A stretch of DNA of 29,576 nucleotides from JASFQI01 sp050115555 (GCA_050115555.1 JASFQI010000014.1:1-29576); one strand, 5' to 3'. Shown: positions 1 through 8,380, counted from the first letter of the stretch. Notes: generated by a model from the letters alone, not told the origin. Translations and numbers: made by a program.

Positions 1-90
1 ATCATCCCTTCGAAGTGCACGTCGAGATCCAACCATGGGATTCGGAATCCTGTCCCCCGAAGCGCTCTAAACAGCTTCCCGCCGAACCCG

Positions 91-1773
91 ATGATCGCCA
101 ACAGACGACCTGCGCTCGCAGTGAAAAAGAGGCCCCCCTTGCCCCCTTCCTCGAATCAGAAAAAAAACGCGACGTACACACCACGAAATCTGAGTCCGAC
201 CACCTCCGACCCGGACCGGGAGCTTCTCCTGACGCACGCCATGGATGCTTTCGTGGCCTACGACCGCGACCTGCGGTACACCTATATCAATCCCGCCGGG
301 GCGGACCTCCTGGGACACCCTCCCGCAGAGATTATCGGGCGGACCAACCGGGAGCTGATCGGTCCCGGAGCAGATACCATCGAGCCCTACCTGGAGCAGG
401 TCCTGAAGGGGAAAAAACAGGTGAGCGTGATGCATGAAATCCCGCTTCCCACGGGCGCGAGGTGCTTCGATACGACGTACACACCGGTGATGGACGAGGC
501 AGGTGAGGTCCTGCGGATCCTCGGAATCTGCCGGGATGAAACCCAACGCGAGACCCGCCTTCGACAAGAAAAGGAATCCCAACAGTCACGCCACAGGGAA
601 CTCCTGGCCAACCTCGCAGGAGGCCTGGCCCATCAGTTCAACAACGCGCTCTCCGCAGTCATGGGAAACCTGGATCTCCTGAACCTGGACCTTATGGACC
701 TGGATGCCATTCTCCGGCAGAAGCTCACCCGGTATACGGATCGGATTCAGGAGTCGCTCGAACGCATGGGATATCTCACCCGGCAACTCCTCGCCTACGC
801 AGAGGGCGGCCGGTACAAACCGGACTCGGTGTCCATGAGCACCTTCGTGCGCTACACTCTCCCTTTGCTCGGCCACACCCTTCAACCATCCGTCCGGGTG
901 GAGACCGAACTTCCATCCGGGGGGAGAAATGTGGAAGCGGATATCACCCAGCTTCAGATGGTCCTCTCTGCCATACTCTCCAATGCGTATGAAGCCGTCG
1001 AGGAGGGGGGGGGCATTCGAATCACGGTTCGGGACGTCGACTACACGGCACAGGATGCGGAGCGCCCCCAGGAACTGAAACCGGGGCCCTATGTCTGCCT
1101 TGTGGTGGAAGACGACGGTGTGGGCATGGACGAAGCGACCCGGGCGAGAATCTTCGAGCCCTTCTTTTCCACGAAATTCCAGGGCCGGGGACTGGGCATG
1201 GCCGCTGCCTACGGCGTAATCCGCAATCACGGGGGATGGATCTCGGTGGAATCGAGCCCCGGCCAGGGAACCCGGGTCACCATCTGGCTGCCCGCAATCC
1301 AGGAGGAGGAAACCGAGGAACGGCCCCGGGACGTTCAGGAACCAGTGCGCGCTGCAACCATCCTCGTCATCGAGGACGAAGAGGCCGTACAGGAGGTATT
1401 TCAGACGACGCTCGCCAGGATGGGATACCAGGTCCTGACTGCATCTACGGGGCGGGAGGCTTTGAAACTGGCCAAAAATTTTTCGGAAACCATCGATCTG
1501 GCCATCCTGGACATCCTGCTTCCGGACATGGACGGGCGAAGCCTGTACCCTTTACTGATGCAGGTCCGTCCAGGGCTCAAGGTGATGGTCTCGAGCGGGT
1601 ACGCCTTGCAGGGTCCCGCCCAGGAGATTCTCAATGCAGGGGCCCAGGCCTTCCTGCCCAAGCCCTTTTCCTTGTCGAAATTCCGGGAAGCCCTGCAGGA
1701 CGTCTTGGGGGTCGCGCCGCCCCTTCTTCGCGATTCACCAGGGCAGGAAGAGGACGAAAAGGGGGATTCCTGA
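91..1773 (+). CDS. Hybrid histidine kinase: PAS, HisKA/HATPase, receiver
   Basis: This is a predicted cytoplasmic sensor kinase with a C-terminal receiver, and I see no membrane segment. A PAS-like domain spans about residues 43-150. The dimerisation/phosphoacceptor helix carries H181 in GGLAHQFNNALSAVMGN. The ATP-binding domain has an N-box (SNAYEAVEEG, N298), a G1 box (DDGVGMDE), an F-box (FEPFFSTK) and a G2 box (GRGLGM). The receiver, about 422-545, has the acidic cluster E428-D429-E430, phosphoacceptor D474 in LAILDILLPDMDG and K524 in LPKPF. The kinase class resembles NtrB-like hybrid kinases. The start is uncertain. The reading frame is open without a stop from base 1 to the chosen ATG at 91, so the protein could begin upstream of the window. 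An internal ATG at 241 would cut into the PAS domain. No partner regulator gene lies beside it, so the signal and output are unknown. Confidence 0.88.
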   Translation: MIANRRPALAVKKRPPLPPSSNQKKNATYTPRNLSPTTSDPDRELLLTHAMDAFVAYDRDLRYTYINPAGADLLGHPPAEIIGRTNRELIGPGADTIEPYLEQVLKGKKQVSVMHEIPLPTGARCFDTTYTPVMDEAGEVLRILGICRDETQRETRLRQEKESQQSRHRELLANLAGGLAHQFNNALSAVMGNLDLLNLDLMDLDAILRQKLTRYTDRIQESLERMGYLTRQLLAYAEGGRYKPDSVSMSTFVRYTLPLLGHTLQPSVRVETELPSGGRNVEADITQLQMVLSAILSNAYEAVEEGGGIRITVRDVDYTAQDAERPQELKPGPYVCLVVEDDGVGMDEATRARIFEPFFSTKFQGRGLGMAAAYGVIRNHGGWISVESSPGQGTRVTIWLPAIQEEETEERPRDVQEPVRAATILVIEDEEAVQEVFQTTLARMGYQVLTASTGREALKLAKNFSETIDLAILDILLPDMDGRSLYPLLMQVRPGLKVMVSSGYALQGPAQEILNAGAQAFLPKPFSLSKFREALQDVLGVAPPLLRDSPGQEEDEKGDS

Positions 1774-1801
1774 GTCCACCGGACGATTTCTTCGGAAACA
1801 C

Positions 1802-1834
1802 AAACGGCAGGGCGGGCAGCCCTGCCGTTTTTTC
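1802..1834 (+). terminator. Intrinsic terminator after the hybrid kinase
   Basis: A perfect 12-bp stem (AAACGGCAGGGC at 1802-1813 with GCCCTGCCGTTT at 1819-1830) closes a 5-base loop and runs into a T tract. It lies 28 bases after the kinase stop. It also lies between convergent genes and may act on the leftward lipoprotein transcript, although the T run on that side is interrupted (TTTGTGTTT). Confidence 0.9.
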
Positions 1835-1870
1835 TCATACGTTGAATCCCCCTTGTGACGAGGATCGGGC

Positions 1871-2272
1871 TCACGGAAAGCTCTTCACGCTGCTCCCTTC
1901 GCCGATGACCACCCCCTCTGCATCGAGGGCCTTTACGATGAACCTGTACCTGTGGCTTCCCGAAGGGGGACAGGGCCCGTTGTATCCGCTTTTCAAGGCC
2001 CCCGCCGGAATGAGCCCGGACCCGTCATTCACCACGGTTCCGCCACCGTGGTTCCAGCTGGTCTTGTCGAGATCTACCAGTCTCACCTTGAAAGACTTCG
2101 TGCCCTCGGGCACACCGGACACGTGAATAACCGGGGAGACATTGGTGCATCGCTGAGTGTTCTCCCAGGAAAAATCCACCCCCAGGGCTACAGCGTTCGG
2201 GCTCACCTTTTCCCCGACACACGCCCCGAGAACCAATGACAGCGCCATGACCCAAAGAATGTATCCTTTCAT
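1871..2272 (-). CDS. PEBP-family (YbhB/YbcL-like) lipoprotein
   Basis: This 133-residue protein has a signal peptide ending in the lipobox LGAC (Cys18), so it is probably a lipid-anchored envelope protein. The mature part resembles the phosphatidylethanolamine-binding protein family. It has the SPVIHVSGVPEGTKSF segment, an HGGG motif and the hallmark GPCPPSGSHRYRF followed by an ALD segment. The usual D-P-D-x-P pocket motif is reduced to VDLDKTSW, so ligand binding may differ from the family norm. The protein is shorter than typical YbhB (about 160 residues). A good Shine-Dalgarno sequence (AGGAGG) precedes the ATG on the minus strand. The function of bacterial PEBP proteins is poorly defined, so none is assigned. 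Confidence 0.8.
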   Translation of the reverse strand: MKGYILWVMALSLVLGACVGEKVSPNAVALGVDFSWENTQRCTNVSPVIHVSGVPEGTKSFKVRLVDLDKTSWNHGGGTVVNDGSGLIPAGALKSGYNGPCPPSGSHRYRFIVKALDAEGVVIGEGSSVKSFP

Positions 2273-2561
2273 CCCGCCACCCTCCTATATGCTCGTTTTC
2301 TAAGGACCTTCCCCTCTAATCTACAGCAATAATACCATATCTAAATAATATTATATAACGCATTCTGCAATTCGGAAAAGGTCCGAGAGGGTGGGCACTC
2401 GTACAACCGGGAGTTGTTCAGAGAGTCATTATCGAATGGATGCCTAATCTCCAAGCTTTGCCAGCATTCCACGGAATCCGCTCTTGTCAAACAAGCAAAC
2501 GTTGAATCCGCCGGATGCGGATCCATGCCGGCACTACTCTAGTGAGGTGCATGTTCCTTCG
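2273..2561. other. AT-richer intergenic gap between two leftward genes
   Basis: These 289 bases are visibly more AT-rich than the flanking genes, especially 2320-2360. They should hold the promoter of the PEBP lipoprotein and the 3' end of the hutC-hutH transcript. A short inverted repeat (GCGGAT with ATCCGC around 2509-2525) has no T run behind it on the minus strand, so I do not call it a terminator. A 61-codon frame on the minus strand (2341-2526) has no recognisable domain. Confidence 0.5.
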
Positions 2562-4079
2562 TTAAATCGGCCCGATCGCATCCTCCACGACTTCCACCAC
2601 TTCGCCCCGGATCATCAATTCCCGCACGGTTTCCACATCCTGATAAAGGACCCGGTCGTTTTCAACATGGGAGACATGGGACCTGATTTTTGCATGGGCT
2701 GCCCTGGTGCCGGCCCCTGGCTGCAGGTCGTGGAAATCGATTCCCTGGGCCGCGGCCAGCATCTCAATGGCTAGGACGTTTTCCGTGTTCTTCAGGATCT
2801 CCCATGCATGCCGGGCCGAAATGGTTCCCATGCTCACGTGGTCTTCCTGGCCCGCGGACGTGGGAATGGAGTCCACGCTGGCCGGGTGTGCAAAAACCTT
2901 GTTCTCGGAGACCAGGGCTGCGGCCGTATACTGGGTAATCATAAACCCCGTGTTGATGCCGCTTTTCTTTACCAGGAACGGAGGCAGGCCGGACACATGA
3001 GGATTGATCAGCCGGTCAAGGGTCCTCTCGGATATGTCCCCGATCTCGGACAGGGCGATCCCCAGGTAGTCCATGGCAAACGCCAGGGGTTCTCCGTGAA
3101 AATTGCCGCCGGAAATGACCTCCCCCTCTTCCGGGAAGATCAGCGGGTTGTCTGTGGCCGAATTGATCTCGACCTCGAGAATGCCCTTTACATAATCCAG
3201 TGTATCCATGATCGCGCCATAGACCTGCGGGATGCACCGCAGTGTATAGGCATCCTGGACCTTCTCGCAGTTTACGTGGGATGCAATGATGGCACTGTCA
3301 CGGACAAGGCGCCGCATGTTTTCCGCGCAGCGGATCTGCCCGTCATGGGGTCGGACCCTGTGCACCTTTTCGTCAAAGGCCTTGGATGTCCCCTTGAGGG
3401 CCTCCAGGCTCATGGCCCCTGCGATCTGGGCGTTCTTCATCAGCAGGCCTGCCTCTTCCACCACCAGGCACCCGATGGCCGCCATGACCTGGGTCCCGTT
3501 GATCAGGGCCAGGCCCTCCTTGGGTTTGAGCCGAAGCGGGGCAATGCCCTTTTTCTCGAGCACATCACGGGACGGAACTCGTTTTCCGCTCTCCATGCAT
3601 TCACCCTCCCCGATCAAAACCAGGGCGAGGTGTGATAGTGGAGAGAGGTCCCCGCTGGCTCCCACCGATCCCTTGGAGGGGATATAGGGGCAGACCTTTT
3701 TGTTCAGAAGGTCGAGCAGTGACTGGATCAACCGCACGCGGACGCCTGAAAACCCCTTTGCCAGAGCATTGGCCCGAAGCAGGATCACGGCCCGGACCAC
3801 ATCTTCGGGGAAGGGCTCTCCCACATTCACGGCATGACTTCGGATGAGGTTGACCTGAAGCCTCTCCGCATCCTCCGGAGGGATGAGGCTGTTGGACAAC
3901 TCCCCGACCCCGGTGGTGATCCCGTAAACCACGCGATTCTCCCGGACGATCTCCTGCACAAAATCCCGCGACCGCTCTATCCCGGGGAACGCGGCGTCGC
4001 TGAGTTCGACCGGTTCATCATACCGGCTGACCCGGACGACGTCCTGAATAGACAAGGATTCTCCATCGATGCTAATCAT
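2562..4079 (-). CDS. hutH: Histidine ammonia-lyase
   Basis: This enzyme makes trans-urocanate and ammonia from L-histidine, the first step of histidine breakdown in the cytoplasm. At 505 residues it matches the usual bacterial length of about 510. The Ala-Ser-Gly triad that self-cyclises to the MIO electrophile is at residues 141-143 in GSVGASGDLSPLSHL. The active-site tyrosine is Y52 in VYGITTGVG. Further family motifs are INGTQVM and the SxTDNPL-type segment SATDNPLIF. It lies 36 bases downstream of hutC on the same strand, and the two should be co-transcribed. A G-rich ribosome-binding stretch precedes the ATG at 4079. Tyrosine or phenylalanine ammonia-lyases share this fold, but the neighbouring hutU, hutI and ftcD make histidine the clear substrate. 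Confidence 0.96.
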   Translation of the reverse strand: MISIDGESLSIQDVVRVSRYDEPVELSDAAFPGIERSRDFVQEIVRENRVVYGITTGVGELSNSLIPPEDAERLQVNLIRSHAVNVGEPFPEDVVRAVILLRANALAKGFSGVRVRLIQSLLDLLNKKVCPYIPSKGSVGASGDLSPLSHLALVLIGEGECMESGKRVPSRDVLEKKGIAPLRLKPKEGLALINGTQVMAAIGCLVVEEAGLLMKNAQIAGAMSLEALKGTSKAFDEKVHRVRPHDGQIRCAENMRRLVRDSAIIASHVNCEKVQDAYTLRCIPQVYGAIMDTLDYVKGILEVEINSATDNPLIFPEEGEVISGGNFHGEPLAFAMDYLGIALSEIGDISERTLDRLINPHVSGLPPFLVKKSGINTGFMITQYTAAALVSENKVFAHPASVDSIPTSAGQEDHVSMGTISARHAWEILKNTENVLAIEMLAAAQGIDFHDLQPGAGTRAAHAKIRSHVSHVENDRVLYQDVETVRELMIRGEVVEVVEDAIGPI

Positions 4080-4115
4080 AGAGCCCCCCGTGAACCTTGG
4101 TTTCCAAAAAGGGGA

Positions 4116-4898
4116 TCAGCCGCCGTTGGGCTCAAAGCGGCAGCCCATGCGATACCTTGACCCCGGATAGATGAACCGGTTGTCCGTGGCGACCTGCCCC
4201 AGGGCCCATGTGCGGCGAAGCAGCAGCAGGCAGGGTTCGTGAGGGCCGATTCGGAGCAGATGCTGGGCCTTATCATCGGGCAGGATCGCCTCCAGAAAGT
4301 GCTGGGCTTCCTGGATCGGGGCCACCTCCTGGATGTACTGGTGGGGTGTGATGCGTTCAAAGTTCTGCTTCAGAAAGTCCGGCGCCACGGCCGGGTTGAC
4401 CCACCGTTCGGCCATCTGAACGGGAAGACCATGATTTTCATGGACAATCAGGGAATGGAAGACCCGGTCTCCCTCGCTCAGCCCCAGGGCGCGGGCCACG
4501 GAACGGGTCGCAGCCGTCTCTTCAAGGGTGTGGACCATACAGCTGTGCTCCCCCCCTGCCATGACGATCTCATCGGCGATGCTTCGGACCTCCACCAGGC
4601 CGGCCAGGGGTTTTTGTTCGGCCACGAACGTGCCCACACCCTGACTCCGTACCAGCACCCCCTCTTCGGTGAGCTCCCGGAGGGCCCGGTTCACGGTCAT
4701 GCGGGAAACTCCTAGGGTCCCCACCAGCTGATTCTCGGACGGTATGCGCTCTCCGGGCCGCCACCGGCCCTTCTCGATGCGCTCGGAGATGTACTGCTTG
4801 ACTTTCCGATAGAGGGCAAGGCTTGGAGAGCGATCGCGGCTCATCGGTCCCTTGGAAAAATCACCGAATCCGTTTTTCCGGTTTTTCTTCTCAGCCAA
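4116..4898 (-). CDS. hutC: GntR/HutC-type repressor of histidine utilisation
   Basis: This is a two-domain regulator. An N-terminal GntR winged helix starts at about residue 25 (ALYRKVKQYI, then PSENQLVGTLGVSRMTVNRALREL). A UTRA effector domain fills the C-terminal half, including YPGSRYRM near the end. HutC proteins repress hut genes and are released by urocanate, and the position between hutH and hutU fits that role. The start is ambiguous. TTG at 4898 has a strong GGAGGT 12 bases upstream, a long spacing. ATG at 4844 has only a weak AAGGGA, but it still keeps the whole DNA-binding domain. A HutC-like operator lies in the divergent promoter region just upstream, so autorepression together with repression of hutU is expected. 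Confidence 0.92.
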   Translation of the reverse strand: MAEKKNRKNGFGDFSKGPMSRDRSPSLALYRKVKQYISERIEKGRWRPGERIPSENQLVGTLGVSRMTVNRALRELTEEGVLVRSQGVGTFVAEQKPLAGLVEVRSIADEIVMAGGEHSCMVHTLEETAATRSVARALGLSEGDRVFHSLIVHENHGLPVQMAERWVNPAVAPDFLKQNFERITPHQYIQEVAPIQEAQHFLEAILPDDKAQHLLRIGPHEPCLLLLRRTWALGQVATDNRFIYPGSRYRMGCRFEPNGG

Positions 4899-4940
4899 AC
4901 CGTTCTATTGACCTCCGGAAGGACACCGCCTGAAAAGCGC

Positions 4941-4969
4941 TTGACAGTCTTTTCTTGCTTGTATATACC
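4941..4969 (+). promoter_or_regulatory. Predicted promoter of the hutU-ftcD-hutI-liv operon
   Basis: A consensus -35 box TTGACA (4941-4946) is separated by 17 bases from TATACC (4964-4969). Transcription would start near 4976, about 50 bases before the hutU ATG. The -10 box lies inside the tandem operator, so a bound repressor would block polymerase. Confidence 0.7.
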
Positions 4970-4979
4970 TGTATGTACC
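4958..4979. promoter_or_regulatory. HutC-type operator, two tandem 10-base units
   Basis: TGTATATACC (4960-4969) and TGTATGTACC (4970-4979) are direct repeats with one mismatch, one helical turn apart. The first unit contains the perfect palindrome GTATATAC, and with its flank reads CTTGTATATAC. This resembles the CTTGTATGTACAAG operator that I recall for HutC in pseudomonads. The site covers the -10 boxes of both divergent promoters. Confidence 0.75.
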
Positions 4980-4988
4980 AATTGTCAA
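4960..4988 (-). promoter_or_regulatory. Predicted promoter of the hutC-hutH operon
   Basis: Read on the minus strand, a consensus -35 TTGACA (4983-4988) is followed after 17 bases by TATACA (4960-4965). It overlaps the rightward promoter by ten bases and shares its operator, so the two promoters should compete for polymerase and be repressed together. Confidence 0.72.
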
Positions 4989-5024
4989 TCGTTTATCAAC
5001 GCCTACAGGTTTTGGAGAAATCCC

Positions 5025-6746
5025 ATGACACCAAGTCCAAAGGAAGAGATCCTAAAGGAACTCAACATCGGGTCAGGCGCTCCCAGGCCGGTCAGGGCTC
5101 CTCGCGGGGCGGAGCTCCACTGCAGAGGCTGGTACCAGGAAGCCGCCCTTCGTATGCTCTGCAACAACCTGGACCCGGAAAACGGGGAAAACCCGGATGA
5201 GCTGGTGGTCTACGGCGGACGTGGCCGCGCGGCCCGTAACTGGCCCTGTTTCGATGCCATTGTCCGAACCCTCCTGGACCTTGAAAACGACGAGACCCTC
5301 CTGATCCAGTCCGGCAAGCCGGTAGGGGTGCTCCGAACACACCCTTACAGCCCCCGTGTGCTCATCGCCAACTCCAACCTGGTGGGGGCCTGGGACAACT
5401 GGGAGCACTTCAACGAACTGGAGCAGAAGGGGCTCATGATGTACGGCCAGATGACTGCCGGCTCCTGGATCTATATCGGGACCCAGGGGATCCTTCAGGG
5501 GACGTATGAGACCTTTGCGGCCCTGGGGGAGAAGCACTTCAATGGAGACCTTTCCGGAAAAATCGTTCTCACCGGCGGCCTTGGCGGCATGGGAGGTGCC
5601 CAGCCCCTCAGCGTTACCATGAACAACGGGGTGGCCCTCTGTATCGAGGTGGACCGGCGCCGACTGGAACGCAGACTCGAAACCCGTTATCTGGATGCAA
5701 AGGCCGAAACCCTTGAAGAGGCCGTTTCCCTGGCCCGCAGGGCGGCGTCCGAGAAAAAGCCCCTCTCCGTGGGGGTCGTGGGGAACTGCGCGGACATGGT
5801 ACCGGCCATCGCCGGCATGGAGGACTTCCTCCCGGATGTGGTGACGGATCAGACCTCCGCCCACGATGAGCTCCACGGCTATATCCCTCATGGGATCGCG
5901 TTTGAAGAGGCCTTGGTTCTCCGTAAAACCGATCCGGCAAAATACAAGGACATGGCCCTGGATTCCATGGCCGTTCACTGCCGCGCCATGCTCGATCTCC
6001 AGAAAAAGGGGGCGGTTGTGTTCGACTACGGCAACAACATCCGCCATCAGGCCATGCGCCGCGGCGTGGACCATGCCATGGATTTTCCGGGTTTTGTTCC
6101 GGCCTATATCCGCCCGCTCTTCTGCGAGGGCGAGGGACCGTTCCGCTGGGCCGCCTTGTCCGGGGATGCCCGGGATATCGAGGTGATCGACGAAGCGCTC
6201 ATCGAGCTCTTCCCGGAGAAGAAGAGAATGGTCCGTTGGATCGAAATGGCGGGCCGTAACGTCGTCCACATGGGTCTTCCGGCAAGGATCTGCTGGCTGG
6301 GATATGGCGAGAGGGAAAAGGCCGGGAAGCTGTTCAACGACCTAGTGGCCTCGGGCCGGGTCAAGGCCCCCATCGTGATCGGCAGGGACCACCTGGACTG
6401 CGGTTCCGTGGCGAGTCCCTACCGGGAGACCGAGGCCATGAAAGACGGGACCGATGCCGTGGCCGACTGGGCCCTGCTGAATGTGATGGCTTCCGTGACC
6501 TCCGGGAGTGCCTGGAGTTCTTTCCACGATGGAGGCGGCGTGGGTGTCGGATATGCCATGCACGCCGGTCAGGTGACGGTTGCGGACGGGGCCCCTGAAA
6601 GTGAGAAACGTTTGACCACGGTCCTGCGGAACGACCCGGCCACCGGAATCATGCGCCATGCCGACGCGGGCTATGAAAGGGCCGTTGAGGTGGCCCGGGA
6701 AAGCGGCGTGAAAATCCCCATGATCAATATGTTTGATCGATCCTAG
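5025..6746 (+). CDS. hutU: Urocanate hydratase (urocanase)
   Basis: This NAD-dependent enzyme converts urocanate to 4-imidazolone-5-propionate. The protein is 573 residues, close to the usual 555. Family motifs are plain: VYGGRGRAARNW near the N-terminus, TGGLGGMGGAQP for dinucleotide binding, VVTDQTSAHDELHGY in the middle, and LFCEGEGPFRWAALSGD with the cysteine close to the active site. The start chosen is ATG 5025, which has GGAGA 6 bases upstream. The frame continues upstream to an ATG at 4908, but that extension would run through the operator and promoters and adds nothing family-like. The gene is followed 9 bases later by ftcD. The DELHGY and FLPDVV wording departs from the Pseudomonas-type enzyme and looks like a separate urocanase branch. 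Confidence 0.96.
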   Translation: MTPSPKEEILKELNIGSGAPRPVRAPRGAELHCRGWYQEAALRMLCNNLDPENGENPDELVVYGGRGRAARNWPCFDAIVRTLLDLENDETLLIQSGKPVGVLRTHPYSPRVLIANSNLVGAWDNWEHFNELEQKGLMMYGQMTAGSWIYIGTQGILQGTYETFAALGEKHFNGDLSGKIVLTGGLGGMGGAQPLSVTMNNGVALCIEVDRRRLERRLETRYLDAKAETLEEAVSLARRAASEKKPLSVGVVGNCADMVPAIAGMEDFLPDVVTDQTSAHDELHGYIPHGIAFEEALVLRKTDPAKYKDMALDSMAVHCRAMLDLQKKGAVVFDYGNNIRHQAMRRGVDHAMDFPGFVPAYIRPLFCEGEGPFRWAALSGDARDIEVIDEALIELFPEKKRMVRWIEMAGRNVVHMGLPARICWLGYGEREKAGKLFNDLVASGRVKAPIVIGRDHLDCGSVASPYRETEAMKDGTDAVADWALLNVMASVTSGSAWSSFHDGGGVGVGYAMHAGQVTVADGAPESEKRLTTVLRNDPATGIMRHADAGYERAVEVARESGVKIPMINMFDRS

Positions 6747-6755
6747 GAAAAAGCC

Positions 6756-8375
6756 ATGAAAAAAATCGTTGAATGCGTTCCCAACTTCTCCGAAGGAAGG
6801 AACAGGGAAACCATCGAAGCCATTTCCCGGGCCATTCAGGATACCGAAGGGTGTACGCTCCTGGATGTGGATCCCGGGGCCTCCACCAACCGGACGGTGT
6901 ACACCTTTGTAGGGGATCCGGACTCCGTGATCGAAGGCGCACTGGCCTCGGCCCGCGTGGCCCGGGAACGAATCGACATGTGCACCCACAGGGGGGAGCA
7001 TCCCCGGTTCGGCGCCATGGACGTGTGCCCCTTTATTCCCGTTGCCGGCGTCACCATGGAGGAGTGTGTCGTCCTTGCCGAAGAATTCGGGCGCCGGGCT
7101 GCTGAAGAGCTGGGGGTCCCGTTTTTCCTTTATGAAGCCGCGGCGAAACAGGCTTACAGGCGAAAGCTTCCGGATGTCCGCAGGGGGGAGTACGAGGGGC
7201 TGAAAAAACGGCTGAAGGAGCCGGAATGGAAACCGGACTTCGGACCGGCCGAGTTCGTGCCTTCCTGGGGCGCCACGGCCACAGGCGCGCGCATGTTCCT
7301 GATCGCCTACAATGTCAACATCCTGGGCACCCCGAATCAGGCCCACCGAATCGCCCTGAACCTTCGGGAGGCGGGACGCGGGGAGGATCAACCCGGCCGC
7401 CTGAAGGAGGTCAAAGGCATGGGCTGGTTTGTGGACGAATACAACATGGCCCAGGTGACCGTGAACCTGACCGACTTCAGGGTGACGCCCATCCATGTCC
7501 TTTTTGAAGAGGTGAAAAAGGAGGCGGCTGCGCTGAACGTGGGGGTAGCCGGTTCCGAGATCGTAGGCGTGGTTCCTCTGGAAGCCGTTTTGATGGCCGC
7601 GGATTACTACATCCGTGAAGAAAACCTCTTCATCCTGGATGAAGACCAGAAGGTCCGCCTCGCGGTCGAGCGGATGGGCCTGAACTCCGTGTCCCCGTTC
7701 GATCCCATGGAAAAGATCATTGAATACCGGGTGGTGGAACCGCCGGACGAGCCCCTGGCCTCCATGTCCCTTCGCGGTTTTATCCAGGAGGTGGCTTCAC
7801 GTACATCAGCCCCCGGCGGGGGGTCCGCGTCCGCCGCCCTTGCAGCCCTGGGAGCGGGCCTGGGCGCCATGGCGGCCAAGCTGACCTATGGGGTCCGAAA
7901 ATTCGAGGACCTGGATGGAAAAATGCGGGAAATCATCCCCCCGCTTCATGAGGCCTCCCTGGCTCTGATTCCCATGGTCGACCAGGACACGGATGCTTTC
8001 GCTGATTTCCAGGAGGCCCTTCGACTCCCCAGAAACACGGAGGAGGAAAAGGCCCTGAGGCTGGACAGGATGCAGGCCGGCCTGAAAAAAGCCATCCAGG
8101 TTCCCCTGAAAACCATGCACCTTGGGGACGAGGCTTGGCCAGCACTGGTCGAAGCGGCCCGGCACGCCAACATCGCCTGCAAATCGGACATGCAGGTAGG
8201 TGCCCGCGCACTGGAAGCCGGAATCTGGGGGGCCTACCAGAACGTCCGGATCAACATGAAGGACATCCAAGATGAGGCCTTCAAGACCCACATTCTTGAA
8301 GAGGCAAGAGCCATGGCGGAGAAGGCGGCGTCGCAGGCTGAGGAAATCCTGAAGATTCTGGAGCAACGAGGATAA
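6756..8375 (+). CDS. ftcD: Bifunctional glutamate formimidoyltransferase / formimidoyl-THF cyclodeaminase
   Basis: The protein moves the formimino group of N-formimino-L-glutamate to tetrahydrofolate, releasing glutamate, and then deaminates it to 5,10-methenyl-THF plus ammonia. The N-terminal transferase domain is about residues 1-330. It contains VECVPNFSEGRN and the catalytic-histidine segment GEHPRFGAMDVCPFIP, with H82 at the same number as in mammalian FTCD. The cyclodeaminase domain, about 335-539, begins SLRGFIQEVASRTSAPGGGSASA. At 539 residues it matches the fused animal-type enzyme (about 541) rather than separate single-domain proteins. A short AGGAAAA precedes the ATG. It replaces HutG or HutF/HutG, which are absent here, so this organism keeps the one-carbon unit for folate metabolism. 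Confidence 0.95.
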   Translation: MKKIVECVPNFSEGRNRETIEAISRAIQDTEGCTLLDVDPGASTNRTVYTFVGDPDSVIEGALASARVARERIDMCTHRGEHPRFGAMDVCPFIPVAGVTMEECVVLAEEFGRRAAEELGVPFFLYEAAAKQAYRRKLPDVRRGEYEGLKKRLKEPEWKPDFGPAEFVPSWGATATGARMFLIAYNVNILGTPNQAHRIALNLREAGRGEDQPGRLKEVKGMGWFVDEYNMAQVTVNLTDFRVTPIHVLFEEVKKEAAALNVGVAGSEIVGVVPLEAVLMAADYYIREENLFILDEDQKVRLAVERMGLNSVSPFDPMEKIIEYRVVEPPDEPLASMSLRGFIQEVASRTSAPGGGSASAALAALGAGLGAMAAKLTYGVRKFEDLDGKMREIIPPLHEASLALIPMVDQDTDAFADFQEALRLPRNTEEEKALRLDRMQAGLKKAIQVPLKTMHLGDEAWPALVEAARHANIACKSDMQVGARALEAGIWGAYQNVRINMKDIQDEAFKTHILEEARAMAEKAASQAEEILKILEQRG

Positions 8376-8380
8376 AAGGG

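Noticed and set aside
2509..2525. Small inverted repeat after hutH as a terminator
   Set aside because: The stem is only 6 bp and no T run follows on the minus strand.
2341..2526. 61-codon minus-strand frame in the hutH/PEBP gap
   Set aside because: It has no domain, no convincing ribosome-binding site and ordinary intergenic composition.
4908..5024. N-terminal extension of hutU to an earlier ATG
   Set aside because: It would translate through the operator and both promoters, and the conserved protein begins at 5025 behind a ribosome-binding site.
5073..6269. 398-codon frame opposite hutU
   Set aside because: It is antisense to a well-recognised urocanase, with shadow-type composition and no motif.
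6342..7496. 384-codon frame opposite the hutU/ftcD junction
   Set aside because: It runs antisense through two real genes and has no recognisable domain.
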